A stretch of 64,000 nt of DNA from Bacteroidota bacterium (GTDB taxonomy: Bacteria; Bacteroidota; Bacteroidia; Bacteroidales; Prolixibacteraceae). Positions 49,329 to 58,652 of this stretch are shown piece after piece. Below the pieces are notes generated by a model. It was not told where the DNA came from and made no database searches. It saw only the letters and a program-made list of their open reading frames with translations. How positions within the stretch are numbered: position 1 is the first letter of the stretch; every line of letters starts with the position of its first letter. A program made the position numbers and the translations under genes. The stretch covers positions 62,001 to 126,000 of the forward strand of contig JAHEYT010000028.1 in NCBI GenBank assembly GCA_023251455.1, written 5' to 3'.

Positions 49329-51128
49329 TTACGATTTAGCCAAAGGCAGAATGAAATAGAAAACACAGCCCTCACCCGGAATGTTCTGACTTTCGACACC
49401 AACTTCGCCGTTAAGTTTTTCGACGATTCGCTTCACTATGGAAAGCCCTAATCCATGACCTTCGGCACGAGTGGTGTCTAATCGGATGAATTTCGTGAAG
49501 AGTAATTCTATCTCTTCACGAGAAAGTCCTTTGCCATTATCCTTTATCCAAAATTTAATTCGTTCGTCGGGCAGAAAATCACTGCCAATTTGAATAACCG
49601 GAGGTGTTCCGCCATATTTTATTGCATTGCTGATATAGTTCAACCAAACCTCCTCCAGCCAGGCTTCGTAGCCCAAAACTTCAGGCCAAGTATAGGGAAG
49701 TAGAATTTCCGCTCCTTTCGCATGAATCACATCCTTTAATCGGGACATGGCATCCAAAACAAGCTTTTGCATATTTACCGAAACCAGTTTGATTTCTTGT
49801 TGCCGCACCGAAGCCAAAGTCAGCAATTCGGTGGTAATGTGCATGGTTTTGGTTGCCGACTGACCAATAATGTCGTTTATCTCGAGCAGTTCATCTTTCG
49901 ACATATCGTCGATGCCAAACTTAATCATATTACTCGCTGTAACAATCGCGCCCAACATTCCCTTCAAATCGTGCGCTACGGTATGCGAAAAAGAGTCCAG
50001 ATCACTTATTAGTTGCTCCTTTTCCTGAATTTCATTTATTAATCTGATATGCGATTCGGTGATTTCTTCATCGGCCTGTACCCGCTTGGTTATATCTTTC
50101 AAAACAACCAACCGGCCATTACTATGCTTGCGCTGGTCGTAAAGAGACGATGCCTGCAAATCGAAATAACATATTTTTTCCTGAACTTCGTGTGAAACGA
50201 TGGTTTGAAAATCCGGTATTTCCGACATTTGCCTGATCATCTTTCGCCACTTTGGAAATATTTTATCAACACTTTCGCCAATCAACTCATTATCTTCAAG
50301 TTCGATGAGTCGTTTCATTGCCGGATTATAATCTGCAATTCGCCTGCTGCTATCAACAATCAAAATCGCATCAGGCAACATTTCAAACAATTTATTCCGG
50401 GCAAAGGGAACCAGGTCGAACATCTTAAACTGAGAAATATTAATTGCAATCAAGATTCCTGTCAGCAGGAAAGTAAAAGGCGTCCAATCGAAACCAGGCA
50501 AAGGATTAATATGAAAGACATAGATAATGTTACCAGTCAGGGGCAGAAGCGATGCTGCAAAAAGCACAGCAATCTGTCGTTTGTAGTATCCTGAAAGTTT
50601 GAAATAGAGTATCGAAATATTGACAATTCCTGAAACAAGGGCTAAGTAAGCAAGTCCCGTCATGATCCAAAATAAAGGGCCGTAAACATAGTCGGTGGCA
50701 TTTGTTTCAGGATTTATCCCATAGCTTTTCCAGTGCAAATGGTGATAATCGTTGGTAAATGGAAATAAGATAAACAGAGAAGCCAGCGCAAAAATCAGGA
50801 TTACGTATTTCTTTTGCAGGTACTTAAACTTTGAGGACAGGGATAGAGAGAAAAGCAAGAACGCAACCGGACCATAAACAATGCCAAAATACGAAAACTT
50901 CGACCACAGTATCTTTGTTTCAATGTTGGTGGCAGCATACTCAAATGCATAGGTGAAAGCCCAAATGGATGCGGCAACCTCCCAAACCAACCAATACTTA
51001 ACACCTGGAGTTCTGCGGAACCGAAGCAGAAAAAAGAACGTGATGACACCAATCAGACCGCCAATCAACAGAAGCAGAAAAAGAGGAGTTATGATATAGT
51101 TGTCAATATTCGGTTCTAAATTGCTCAT
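49329..51128 (-). CDS. 7TM-sensor histidine kinase
   Basis: 599 residues. Seven N-terminal helices (about 12-235, the histidine-kinase 7TM region), a PAS domain (about 245-345, LFEMLPDAILIVDSSRRIAD), HisKA with phospho-acceptor His386 in SHTVAHDLKG, and HATPase with N box YISNAIKYGG, G1 DNGKGLS and G2 GHGLGLSIVKR. No receiver domain and no response regulator gene is nearby. Its only operon partner is the AlkC-type repair gene. Signal unknown; 7TM regions of this type often sense membrane or lipophilic ligands. Confidence 0.92.
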   Translation of the reverse strand: MSNLEPNIDNYIITPLFLLLLIGGLIGVITFFFLLRFRRTPGVKYWLVWEVAASIWAFTYAFEYAATNIETKILWSKFSYFGIVYGPVAFLLFSLSLSSKFKYLQKKYVILIFALASLFILFPFTNDYHHLHWKSYGINPETNATDYVYGPLFWIMTGLAYLALVSGIVNISILYFKLSGYYKRQIAVLFAASLLPLTGNIIYVFHINPLPGFDWTPFTFLLTGILIAINISQFKMFDLVPFARNKLFEMLPDAILIVDSSRRIADYNPAMKRLIELEDNELIGESVDKIFPKWRKMIRQMSEIPDFQTIVSHEVQEKICYFDLQASSLYDQRKHSNGRLVVLKDITKRVQADEEITESHIRLINEIQEKEQLISDLDSFSHTVAHDLKGMLGAIVTASNMIKFGIDDMSKDELLEINDIIGQSATKTMHITTELLTLASVRQQEIKLVSVNMQKLVLDAMSRLKDVIHAKGAEILLPYTWPEVLGYEAWLEEVWLNYISNAIKYGGTPPVIQIGSDFLPDERIKFWIKDNGKGLSREEIELLFTKFIRLDTTRAEGHGLGLSIVKRIVEKLNGEVGVESQNIPGEGCVFYFILPLAKS

Positions 51129-51286
51129 AGGCTAAAGTCTCTATACAAAAATCATCGTTGCCAAACTGCGTACGCGAAAATAGAAAATAATGTCGAAGAT
51201 GTAGGAAAATCTGAAATAGGGAATGATGTTTTTCAGCTTAAATAATAGCCTGAAATCAATGAAAAGGCTATCAGATGCAGGATCAA

Positions 51287-51850
51287 CTAATTGGCAAGCA
51301 AATGCTCAATTAATATTTTCAGGCCTATAATAATGAGAATTGCCCCGCCAATAATCTCGGCATACTTGTTCGTTTTTGGTCCAGTTTTCTTCCCCAATAA
51401 AATACCGAGCATCGATGCGATAAAGGTGACCGCTCCGATAACGACCACTGCAAACAAAATTTTATCAAGAATGGTTGAAAAGCTAAAGCCAACAGCCAAC
51501 GCATCAATACTCGTAGCAACCGAAAGTGTGAGGATTACTTTAATGTGCAACGGATTTTTGATTTCACGTTCTTCCGAATTAATAAAACTTTCGATAACCA
51601 TTTTTCCACCAATCATGCTCAGAAGTCCGAAAGCAATCCAATGGTCAACCGGTTCGATCAATGATTTCATGCTGTTTCCGACCATCCAGCCAATTAATGG
51701 CATAAGTGCCTGAAACAATGCCAGAAATATGGCAATTTTTGCTGCCTGAACAAACCGGATGTGAGGAAGATTCAATCCACTGCACACTGATACCGCAAAT
51801 GAATCGAATGATAAACCGATGGCCAGCAAAAAGACTGTTAATATTTCCAT
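51287..51850 (-). CDS. mntP: Manganese efflux pump MntP
   Basis: 187 residues, six helices. The paired DxxxA motifs of the family are seen as LSFDSFAVSVCSG (about 13-25) and TSIDALAVGFSF (about 113-124). Exports Mn2+. The 80-bp leader holds only a terminator of the upstream gene; there is no sign of a yybP-ykoY manganese riboswitch. Length and ends match the family. Confidence 0.95.
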   Translation of the reverse strand: MEILTVFLLAIGLSFDSFAVSVCSGLNLPHIRFVQAAKIAIFLALFQALMPLIGWMVGNSMKSLIEPVDHWIAFGLLSMIGGKMVIESFINSEEREIKNPLHIKVILTLSVATSIDALAVGFSFSTILDKILFAVVVIGAVTFIASMLGILLGKKTGPKTNKYAEIIGGAILIIIGLKILIEHLLAN

Positions 51851-51883
51851 TCAGAAAAAATTGAGCGACAAAACTATAAAAAA

Positions 51884-51908
51884 ATGGCATCCTCAAAAAA
51901 GAATGCCT
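51884..51908 (-). terminator. Terminator of the RluA-type gene
   Basis: On the minus strand: GGCATTC, a T-rich loop, GGATGCC, then ATTTTTTTATAG. Placed 23 bp after the RluA-type stop and before mntP. Confidence 0.75.
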
Positions 51909-51930
51909 CACCTAAATTTATCTTTCGGTT

Positions 51931-52842
51931 TTACCGTACTGCTTTCAGAAACTTACCGGGAATAGGCGTATCAAACCGAAGCGCTCGCCCGGTAACCGGA
52001 TGCTTAAATGCCAACACCCTGGCGTGCAGTCCCATCTGCCCAATTGGATTGAGTTTTGCACCATATTTTTTATCACCTGTAACCGGGTGCCCAATATCTT
52101 TCATGTGAACACGAATCTGGTTTTTACGACCAGTCTCAAGCTTCACTTCCAGCAACGAAAATTGTTTGTCGGCTTTCAGTAATTTATAATTGGTGACTGC
52201 CTTCTGTCCGTCATCCGGATTTTGGCTCGAATACATAACCATTGCTTTATTTTCCTTTAACCACGAGGTGATCGTTCCTTCCGCCTTTTCCACTTCGCCT
52301 TCAACCACCACCACATACGAACGTTCAATAATCGAATCGTTCCAATCCTTCTGCAACGCTTCCTGCACCTTTTTACTCTTGGCAAACATCATTAAACCTG
52401 AAGTATCCCGATCGAGCCTATGAACGATGAAGATCAGATTCTTGGGATCGAACCTTTTGACATATTCGCTTAACATGCTGTAGGCCGTTTTGACCTTTTC
52501 TTTATCAGTAGCAATCGAAAGCAAACCACTACTCTTTTCAATCACAATAATATCAGCATCTTCGTGCACAATGCGCATCCCCCTGAACCGTGGTTTCTCT
52601 GCGGTTTTCTTTTTATTGAGATAAACCATTTGTCCGCGTTTGAGCGGAAAGTCGAACTTGGTAGTCACCAAATCGCCAACGGTTACCTGCTTGTGCGCCA
52701 ACATCGACTTGATTGTAGTTCGGCTCTTCTCCGGAAATTTCTCGATCAAAAACTTCATCAGTTCAGTCGTTTCAGAAACCTTAAGTGCAACTTCTTTCAA
52801 TTTATTCGGACTAAAATCTGTCTTCTTTTGTGGGTATTTCAT
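51931..52842 (-). CDS. RluA-family pseudouridine synthase
   Basis: 303 residues. N-terminal S4 domain (LMKFLIEKFPEKSRTTIKSM to about residue 90) and RluA catalytic domain with the Asp in FIVHRLDRDTSGLMMFA. Ends GRALRFDTPIPGKFLKAVR. Modifies uridines in 23S rRNA or tRNA; which site cannot be told (RluC/RluD/YlyB-like). A glycosyltransferase and tsaC lie upstream in the same direction; the 110-bp gap to tsaC has an imperfect hairpin (GGGTTGTCGCG / CGCAACCC). Confidence 0.92.
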   Translation of the reverse strand: MKYPQKKTDFSPNKLKEVALKVSETTELMKFLIEKFPEKSRTTIKSMLAHKQVTVGDLVTTKFDFPLKRGQMVYLNKKKTAEKPRFRGMRIVHEDADIIVIEKSSGLLSIATDKEKVKTAYSMLSEYVKRFDPKNLIFIVHRLDRDTSGLMMFAKSKKVQEALQKDWNDSIIERSYVVVVEGEVEKAEGTITSWLKENKAMVMYSSQNPDDGQKAVTNYKLLKADKQFSLLEVKLETGRKNQIRVHMKDIGHPVTGDKKYGAKLNPIGQMGLHARVLAFKHPVTGRALRFDTPIPGKFLKAVR

Positions 52843-52951
52843 TTATATATTTTTACGAGTTATGCGTTGCGGATTACGGGTTGTCGCGAAGCTCGCAACC
52901 CGCATCGCTCAACATTGTTTGACCAACTGTTGCTGATTTTTGACGACTTGT

Positions 52952-53515
52952 TTATTCCCTGATTATCTTGATTTCTCCGCCACGGCCAAGTTTCATGATG
53001 CTCGATGGGACCGCTTTTTGGGTATCATCCTGACGATATTTCACCACATAGTCAACAGCATTAATAATCTCCGGATCAATTTCGTTGAAACAGGCAGGCG
53101 AAGGCTTTCCGCTGATGTTAGCTGATGTGGAAACGATCGGACGTTTAAAGCGGCGAATCAGTTCACTGCTGAATTTTTCGGTAGTAATCCGGATGCCAAC
53201 ACTTCCGTCTTCGGCAATCAGGTTTTTTGCCAATGATCTTGCTCCATCAAAAATAATTGTAAGTGGCTTATCGGTAAGTTCTATTAAATCGTAAGCTATA
53301 TCCGGAACCTCTGCCACATAACGTTCTATAAGTGCATCATTTTCCATTAAAACGAGCATGCTTTTCGAGTCGATCCGGTTTTTGATTTCATACACTCGCC
53401 TTACCGCATCTTCGTTACAGGCATCGCAGCCAATCCCCCAAATCGTATCGGTTGGGTACAAAATAACTCCACCTTTTTGTAGCACGTCGAGTGCCGCTTT
53501 AATATCTTCAATCAT
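52952..53515 (-). CDS. tsaC: L-threonylcarbamoyladenylate synthase (Sua5/YrdC/TsaC)
   Basis: 187 residues, short form of the family with no Sua5 C-terminal domain. Makes threonylcarbamoyl-AMP for t6A37 of ANN-decoding tRNAs. Motifs: GGVILYPTDTIWGIGCDA (about 15-32), KNRIDSKSMLVLM, and STSANISGKPSP (about 132-143). Overlaps the end of the glycosyltransferase gene by 8 bp. Confidence 0.93.
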   Translation of the reverse strand: MIEDIKAALDVLQKGGVILYPTDTIWGIGCDACNEDAVRRVYEIKNRIDSKSMLVLMENDALIERYVAEVPDIAYDLIELTDKPLTIIFDGARSLAKNLIAEDGSVGIRITTEKFSSELIRRFKRPIVSTSANISGKPSPACFNEIDPEIINAVDYVVKYRQDDTQKAVPSSIMKLGRGGEIKIIRE

Positions 53516-54635
53516 TCAACACACTGTTATACAATTCTTTAACTTGAATAGCAAAATTTTCAGGAGTAAACCGCTGTGCATTAATTTTCCCTTTCTCAAT
53601 AAGCGATTTTCTCAGGGCTTGATCGGCCAATAATGTTTTTAACGCTTTCCCAATCTCTTCATGTTTTTCAGGATTAACGTACAAGGCAGCATCACCACCG
53701 GCCTCGGGCAAACTGCTGACATTTGATGTTATAACCGGGCATCCCGAAGCCTGAGCCTCAGCCACCGGAAGGCCAAACCCTTCGAACATAGATGGATAAA
53801 CCAGAATTTCGGCCATCTGATATAAAGTTGCCAGTTCTTCATCCTGAATCCGGGGAAGAAAATACACCTGCAACCGGTTCAAATCGGCTTCAATGAACTT
53901 TTGAACCTTGTGATGGTAATCGGTTAATTTTCCGATTACCACAACCGGAATATATGTTTTTGACCAAATCATTCCTTCGAGCAAACCAAGGAGATTTTTA
54001 CGCGGTTCTACTGTGCCCACGGAGAGCACGAATTTTCGGGGAATCTGGTATTTTTTCCGCAGCTGCTCTTTCTGTATTTTTTCGGCTCTTTTGTAAAATA
54101 TCGGATTAATCGACTGGTAAATAACGGTTATCTTTTCTTCCGGAACAGCAAAATAAGAAATCAGATCACGTTTGGTTTGTTCTGAAATGGCGTGAATCCG
54201 GTCGGCCTTTTTACAGGCATGCCTGAATTTCTGATCGTAAATTTTCCGGTCAATTTTCCGGTAATATTCCGGATAACGAAGAAAAATCAGGTCGTGCATG
54301 GTCACAATCAGTTTCACCCCTGTTTTCTCAATTCCTACAGGCAATTCGTGACTTAATCCGTGATACACGTCTAATTTAATCTCCTTTGCAAGTTTCGAAA
54401 TCTGAATGCTCCGCCAGATAAACTTCAGGCTTTTCCACCAAAAGTTCTCCGGTTTTAATTCGATTGAACTTTGAGGTGCAATGAAAAGCGGTTTGCGATT
54501 TCCAGGATTAAACAAAAAATACTGGTTGTCGGGGTACTGTCCAACAAGCGCAGAAATGCTGTTCCGACTGAAATTCCCCAATCCGGCAACATTGTTAAAA
54601 GCTCGCTTGGCATCAAATCCGATTCTCATATACAT
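53508..54635 (-). CDS. Glycosyltransferase family 4 protein
   Basis: 375 residues, GT-B fold. N-terminal domain begins IGFDAKRAFNNVAGLGNFSR with the acceptor-site loop; the C-terminal nucleotide-sugar domain has VGTVEPRKNLLGLLEGM and the EX7E-type motif FEGFGLPVAEAQASGCPVI (Glu pair about residues 285 and 293). Mannosyl- or glucosyl-type transferase of unknown acceptor. Overlaps tsaC by 8 bp and is preceded by the lysA terminator, so it probably opens this transcript. An ATG two codons downstream is a possible start. Confidence 0.9.
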   Translation of the reverse strand: MYMRIGFDAKRAFNNVAGLGNFSRNSISALVGQYPDNQYFLFNPGNRKPLFIAPQSSIELKPENFWWKSLKFIWRSIQISKLAKEIKLDVYHGLSHELPVGIEKTGVKLIVTMHDLIFLRYPEYYRKIDRKIYDQKFRHACKKADRIHAISEQTKRDLISYFAVPEEKITVIYQSINPIFYKRAEKIQKEQLRKKYQIPRKFVLSVGTVEPRKNLLGLLEGMIWSKTYIPVVVIGKLTDYHHKVQKFIEADLNRLQVYFLPRIQDEELATLYQMAEILVYPSMFEGFGLPVAEAQASGCPVITSNVSSLPEAGGDAALYVNPEKHEEIGKALKTLLADQALRKSLIEKGKINAQRFTPENFAIQVKELYNSVLND

Positions 54636-54674
54636 TCAGTTTAATAGTCAAAAGCACTTTCTAAATATAAGAAA

Positions 54675-54705
54675 AAGGATGCCAAAACGCAATTCTGACA
54701 TCCTT
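54675..54705 (-). terminator. Terminator of the dapF-like/lysA transcript
   Basis: On the minus strand AAGGATGTCA, loop, TGGCATCCTT (one mismatch), followed by TTTCTTATATTT; 28 bp after the lysA stop. Confidence 0.8.
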
Positions 54706-54732
54706 CCCTAATTTATAAATATTTTTGACTGC

Positions 54733-55998
54733 TTAAACTTTGAAATCTTTCAAGCCTTCGAAATTTAGAGTAGCGAAATAATCGTTGAGTGTTTCGGCAC
54801 GACGAATCTGAACAACTTCACCATTTTCGCGAAGGAGTAATTCGGCCGAACGTAATTTTCCATTGTAGTTGAATCCCATGGCATGACCGTGTGCCCCTGC
54901 ATCGTGAATTACCACTAAATCAGCAGGTTCCATCACAGGCAAGTGGCGGTTGATGGCAAATTTATCGTTGTTTTCGCAAAGCGAGCCGGTTACATCGTAA
55001 ACCTGATCTGCTGGCTCGTATTCTTTTCCCATCACTGTAATATGGTGGTACGATCCGTAAAGAGCGGGCCGCATCAGATTAGCCATGCTTGAATCGAGAC
55101 CGGCGTATTGCTTGTAGGTTTTTTTGATGTGCAGCACTGTAGAAACCAGGAACCCGAAAGGACCGGTCATTGCGCGACCCGATTCGAAATAAACCCGAAG
55201 TGGCGCAAGTCCGTTGGCTTCAATTTTTTCCTGATACAATTTTTTGATTCCCTGGCTCATGAAATCCAGATCGACAGGCTGATCAGTTGGCCGATAAGGA
55301 ATTCCGATACCTCCGCCCAGATTGGCAAATTCAATTTTAATCCCCAGACGTTGATCCAATTCCACGATCAGGTCAAACAAAAGTTCGGCAGTTTCAACAA
55401 AATAGGCCGCATCCAATTCGTTCGAAGCAACCATGGTATGAAGTCCAAACCGTTTTACGCCTTTGTCAACAAGCATTTGGTAACCTTCGAACAACTGTTC
55501 GCGAGTGAAGCCGTATTTTGCTTCTTCAGGATGCCCAATAATGGTGTTTCCTTCTTTTAATGCTCCCGGATTGTACCGAAAGCAAACTAATGAAGGCAAA
55601 CCAACATTTTTTTCAAGGTATTCGATGTGCGAAATATCATCGAGATTAATGATGGCTCCAAGTTCAATGGCTTTCTTATATTCGTAAACAGGTGTGTCGT
55701 TTGAGGTGAACATGATTTCGTCGCCCGACATGCCTAATTGCTCAGCAATCATCAGTTCGGCATACGAACTGCAGTCAATACCGAAGCCTTCTTCGCGCAT
55801 GATTTTCATCAAATACGGATTTGGAGCCGATTTAATGGCATAATATTCTTTGAATCCCGGGTTCCATGAAAATGTCTTGGTAAATTTTCGTGCATATTCA
55901 CGGATTCCCTTTTCATCGTAGATGTGAAAAGGAGTTGGATATTGCTCAATAATTTTTTCGAGCTGTGATTTTGAAAATGGAATTTGTTTTGTTGTCAT
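54733..55998 (-). CDS. lysA: Diaminopimelate decarboxylase
   Basis: 421 residues, PLP enzyme of alanine-racemase fold that decarboxylates meso-DAP to L-lysine. PLP lysine is Lys56 in EYYAIKSAPNP; GGGIGIPY is the phosphate loop; FESGRAMTGPFG and CENNDKFAI hold substrate and the Cys/Glu of the second domain (SLCENNDKF). The 41-bp gap and shared direction tie it to the dapF-like gene upstream. Family members of this subgroup also include D-amino-acid and carboxynorspermidine decarboxylases, but DapF linkage favours LysA. Confidence 0.88.
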   Translation of the reverse strand: MTTKQIPFSKSQLEKIIEQYPTPFHIYDEKGIREYARKFTKTFSWNPGFKEYYAIKSAPNPYLMKIMREEGFGIDCSSYAELMIAEQLGMSGDEIMFTSNDTPVYEYKKAIELGAIINLDDISHIEYLEKNVGLPSLVCFRYNPGALKEGNTIIGHPEEAKYGFTREQLFEGYQMLVDKGVKRFGLHTMVASNELDAAYFVETAELLFDLIVELDQRLGIKIEFANLGGGIGIPYRPTDQPVDLDFMSQGIKKLYQEKIEANGLAPLRVYFESGRAMTGPFGFLVSTVLHIKKTYKQYAGLDSSMANLMRPALYGSYHHITVMGKEYEPADQVYDVTGSLCENNDKFAINRHLPVMEPADLVVIHDAGAHGHAMGFNYNGKLRSAELLLRENGEVVQIRRAETLNDYFATLNFEGLKDFKV

Positions 55999-56038
55999 TA
56001 CAATTTGTTAATTCTTAGGGCTGCAAATTTACAGATTT

Positions 56039-56905
56039 TTATAAACAAAGTACATCAGCAATCAGTTCATCACTTAAATAGCCTGAAGCAATTTCCCGCA
56101 CTTCGCCAATCATCCGAATATTCCAGGCTTCGTCAACTTCAATCTGAAGAGTTCCTCCGGGCATTTTCAGGCTCATTACTCGATCAGTCAACCCTTTTTT
56201 AACCATTACTGCCGCCACAGCGCACGACGAACTTCCGGAGGCCAAGGTATAACCGGCACCACGCTCCCAAATCAGAATTTCAACTTCAGTACGCGAAATC
56301 ACTTTGGCAAACTGAACATTAATACGATTCGGAAACATTGGGTGGTTCTCAATTTCGGAACCATGTTTCAGTATTTCTGCCTTAGTCAGCTTATTACACA
56401 CGATGACACAGTGCGGATTGCCAACAGAAACGCAGTTGATCAGGTATGTTTCGTCTATGATATTCAACGGATGATCCAGACATTCCGATTCGTCGCAAGT
56501 AACCGGAATCTGGTGCGAATTGAAAATGGCTTTTCCCATGTCGACTTTTACCTGACTGGCAATTCCTTTGGTTTCGCGGGTCACTTCAGCAGTAACAATT
56601 CCACCAAGCGTTTCGATGGTAAATTTCTTGCCCGAAGTATGACTGTAATCGTACAGATACTTTGCAAAAATACGTAGTCCGTTGCCGCTTTTTTCTGCTT
56701 CCGAGCCATCCGGATTATATATTTTTAAGCCAAAATCAGCTTTTTCTGAAGGCACTTTCAACAGAATTCCATCAGATCCAATTCCGTAATGTACATCGCA
56801 AAGAAGCTGGATACTCTTTTCATTCAACTGAAATGAAAGTTCGGCTTCGTTTAGCACAAAATAGTCGTTCCCAAGCCCGTGTGATTTGACAAAGAAGTTT
56901 TGCAT
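56039..56905 (-). CDS. dapF: Diaminopimelate epimerase-like protein with Ser in place of both catalytic Cys
   Basis: 288 residues with the two-lobed DapF fold: begins FFVKSHGLGNDYFVLNE, has VGNPHCVIV in the middle and WERGAGYTLASG late. DapF uses a Cys pair for proton exchange at C-alpha (C73 and C217 in E. coli, within MCGNG and ACGSG). Here the codons give EKSGNGLRIF and TLASGSSSCA: Ser73 and Ser223 (AGC and TCC). Nothing else looks degenerate. With lysA 41 bp downstream and dapL at 35 kb, DAP epimerisation is still the natural role, unless it is a sister enzyme or inactive and another epimerase exists elsewhere. Confidence 0.75.
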   Translation of the reverse strand: MQNFFVKSHGLGNDYFVLNEAELSFQLNEKSIQLLCDVHYGIGSDGILLKVPSEKADFGLKIYNPDGSEAEKSGNGLRIFAKYLYDYSHTSGKKFTIETLGGIVTAEVTRETKGIASQVKVDMGKAIFNSHQIPVTCDESECLDHPLNIIDETYLINCVSVGNPHCVIVCNKLTKAEILKHGSEIENHPMFPNRINVQFAKVISRTEVEILIWERGAGYTLASGSSSCAVAAVMVKKGLTDRVMSLKMPGGTLQIEVDEAWNIRMIGEVREIASGYLSDELIADVLCL

Positions 56906-56935
56906 AATTATCTGTTTTTACATGTTGTTATTTTT

Positions 56936-56968
56936 ACTGATCCGATGACTTGAAGTCATCGGATCAGT
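56936..56968. repeat. Perfect palindrome between pepC and the dapF-like gene
   Basis: ACTGATCCGATGACT, 3-nt loop, AGTCATCGGATCAGT. No T-run on the minus strand after it, so it is not a standard terminator for pepC; it resembles the CCGATGAC-type REP hairpins. Confidence 0.75.
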
Positions 56969-56980
56969 ATTTGCGATACA

Positions 56981-58417
56981 TTAAAACATTGGATCCCAAG
57001 GTGGGAGCATTTCCGGTTTCTGTCCGTAAATTTCGAGTACTTTTTGGTTCAAATATTTTTTATTCACCACAAACCTGAACATATATTCGTTGAACCAGGC
57101 ATCGGTAAAAGTAAGGTAACCTTTTTCTCCTGCTGTTGGGCCCCAACTGTTTTCGAATTGCCATTTGACGGGTTTCTGCTGAGCATCAACATCCACTGCA
57201 ATCAGTGCCATGCCATGGCTCGAACCGCTCTCGCCGGTTTGAATACGCTGCGCTTTGTTCATCCCAAATTTCACTCCGTAAACCGATTCGAAATCGAAAT
57301 TATCAACATCCAGAATACCTACTTCGCGGCGCAATTGTTTGCCAACATCGCACGAGGCATACAAAGCTTCGTTGTTTTTGATTGAGGCAATGCAGAATTC
57401 TTTAATCACCTCATTTGGTAAATTCACATAATGCCAGTTTACGCCTTCCTGCGTATTTCGGTAATTTTCAACTTCGTAATGTTTCCAGAACGGACGCGAT
57501 GGATCGTTCATCAACATCACATAATCGTCGAGTTTAGTGTCGCCAAAAATCTCGGTCATAAAATTCTGCGGAGTGTATGTCTTTTCTTCGCTGATTTTTT
57601 TGTCTTTATTTTTGAAACGCCATTGAAATTCGGTTGGTGGTTCACCCAGGTTAAGCGCCAACATGCGGTAAACTTCTGAAAGCATTTCGAGTTTGCGGGC
57701 CATTATTTTTTTCTGATCCACTTTGTTTGCAACCATTTCGGCCAAATCGCCTTTGCTAACTACTTGCTTGGCATATAAGGCTGGTTCTTTAGCGCCTGCC
57801 ATTTCCCTAAGTTCGAGTGCATCTTCGCGAAGCTTGGTATTGATCAATTTAACCATCCAGCTTGTATTTTCGCTCGAATTGGTTTCGCCCATCGCTTCTT
57901 TTGGAATCATTCCATATTTTTTGGCCAGATTCACAAAGTTAATCCATTGACCACCATCGTCAACCGGCGAACGCATGTACCATTTTACTTTCTGATCATC
58001 AATCGGGAGATTGGCAGAATTCACTGCATTGGTTAGGAAAAGGTTCGATTTCTCCAGAAGATCATAGAAATACAGGTAATTTTCTGAAAATTCGAACTCG
58101 GCCAGATTGTACTGTTTCATCACCATTGGCCTGAACAGATTGAGCGAAGAAAACATCCAGCAGCGGCCAGAACTCTTCTGATCGGTAATCCCAGAGACAT
58201 CAACCCTGTAGGTAAACAGTTGGTCAGTAGTCCCAACATTTTCGCGGTTCCATGCCAATTTGGTGATGTCGTTTGACGACAGTGCATTCTGCATCGCCCT
58301 GGTATAAACATCTTTCTTAAAACTGGATTTCAGCAGATCCAAATCTCCTTTGGTAATATTCTGTGAAAACGCTGCAACAGCAGGCAACATCAGAATCAGA
58401 AACAAGCGTATTTTCAT
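56981..58417 (-). CDS. pepC: Secreted C1-family peptidase (bleomycin hydrolase/aminopeptidase C type)
   Basis: 478 residues from ATG 58417, with a signal peptide (IRLFLILMLPAVAAFSQ). Papain-like triad: Cys in DQKSSGRCWMFSSLN, His in GSSHGMALIAVD, Asn in FENSWG. Related to bleomycin hydrolase, which is cytosolic in most organisms; the signal peptide puts this one in the periplasm, as often seen in Bacteroidota. The reading frame is open further up, but the signal peptide begins at this ATG. Confidence 0.92.
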   Translation of the reverse strand: MKIRLFLILMLPAVAAFSQNITKGDLDLLKSSFKKDVYTRAMQNALSSNDITKLAWNRENVGTTDQLFTYRVDVSGITDQKSSGRCWMFSSLNLFRPMVMKQYNLAEFEFSENYLYFYDLLEKSNLFLTNAVNSANLPIDDQKVKWYMRSPVDDGGQWINFVNLAKKYGMIPKEAMGETNSSENTSWMVKLINTKLREDALELREMAGAKEPALYAKQVVSKGDLAEMVANKVDQKKIMARKLEMLSEVYRMLALNLGEPPTEFQWRFKNKDKKISEEKTYTPQNFMTEIFGDTKLDDYVMLMNDPSRPFWKHYEVENYRNTQEGVNWHYVNLPNEVIKEFCIASIKNNEALYASCDVGKQLRREVGILDVDNFDFESVYGVKFGMNKAQRIQTGESGSSHGMALIAVDVDAQQKPVKWQFENSWGPTAGEKGYLTFTDAWFNEYMFRFVVNKKYLNQKVLEIYGQKPEMLPPWDPMF

Positions 58418-58585
58418 CGTATCTGAATTAAATTTTAATGTGCTAAAAATAACCAATAATCCGGAAGGCACAGGTTTTCGTTTAAAAAAGATTGGAAGTC
58501 TGATTTGAAAATACCCACCATCGGCTAAAGAATCAGGATAGCCAGACTGGACTTTGCCTAAAGGATAAGCAATGATTAATTCTTT

Positions 58586-58593
58586 TATCTTTG
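58586..58593 (+). promoter_or_regulatory. -7 element of sufS
   Basis: TATCTTTG, perfect TAnnTTTG, 59 bp before the sufS start; -33 box unclear. Confidence 0.45.
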
Positions 58594-58652
58594 AACCGAA
58601 TGTTTGAACAACATGGCAATCATTTTAGTTGTTCTAAATAAAGTATCCGATT

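Noticed and set aside
51851..51930. Manganese (yybP-ykoY) riboswitch upstream of mntP
   Set aside because: Only 80 bp are available and they are taken up by the terminator of the upstream gene; no conserved riboswitch loops are seen.
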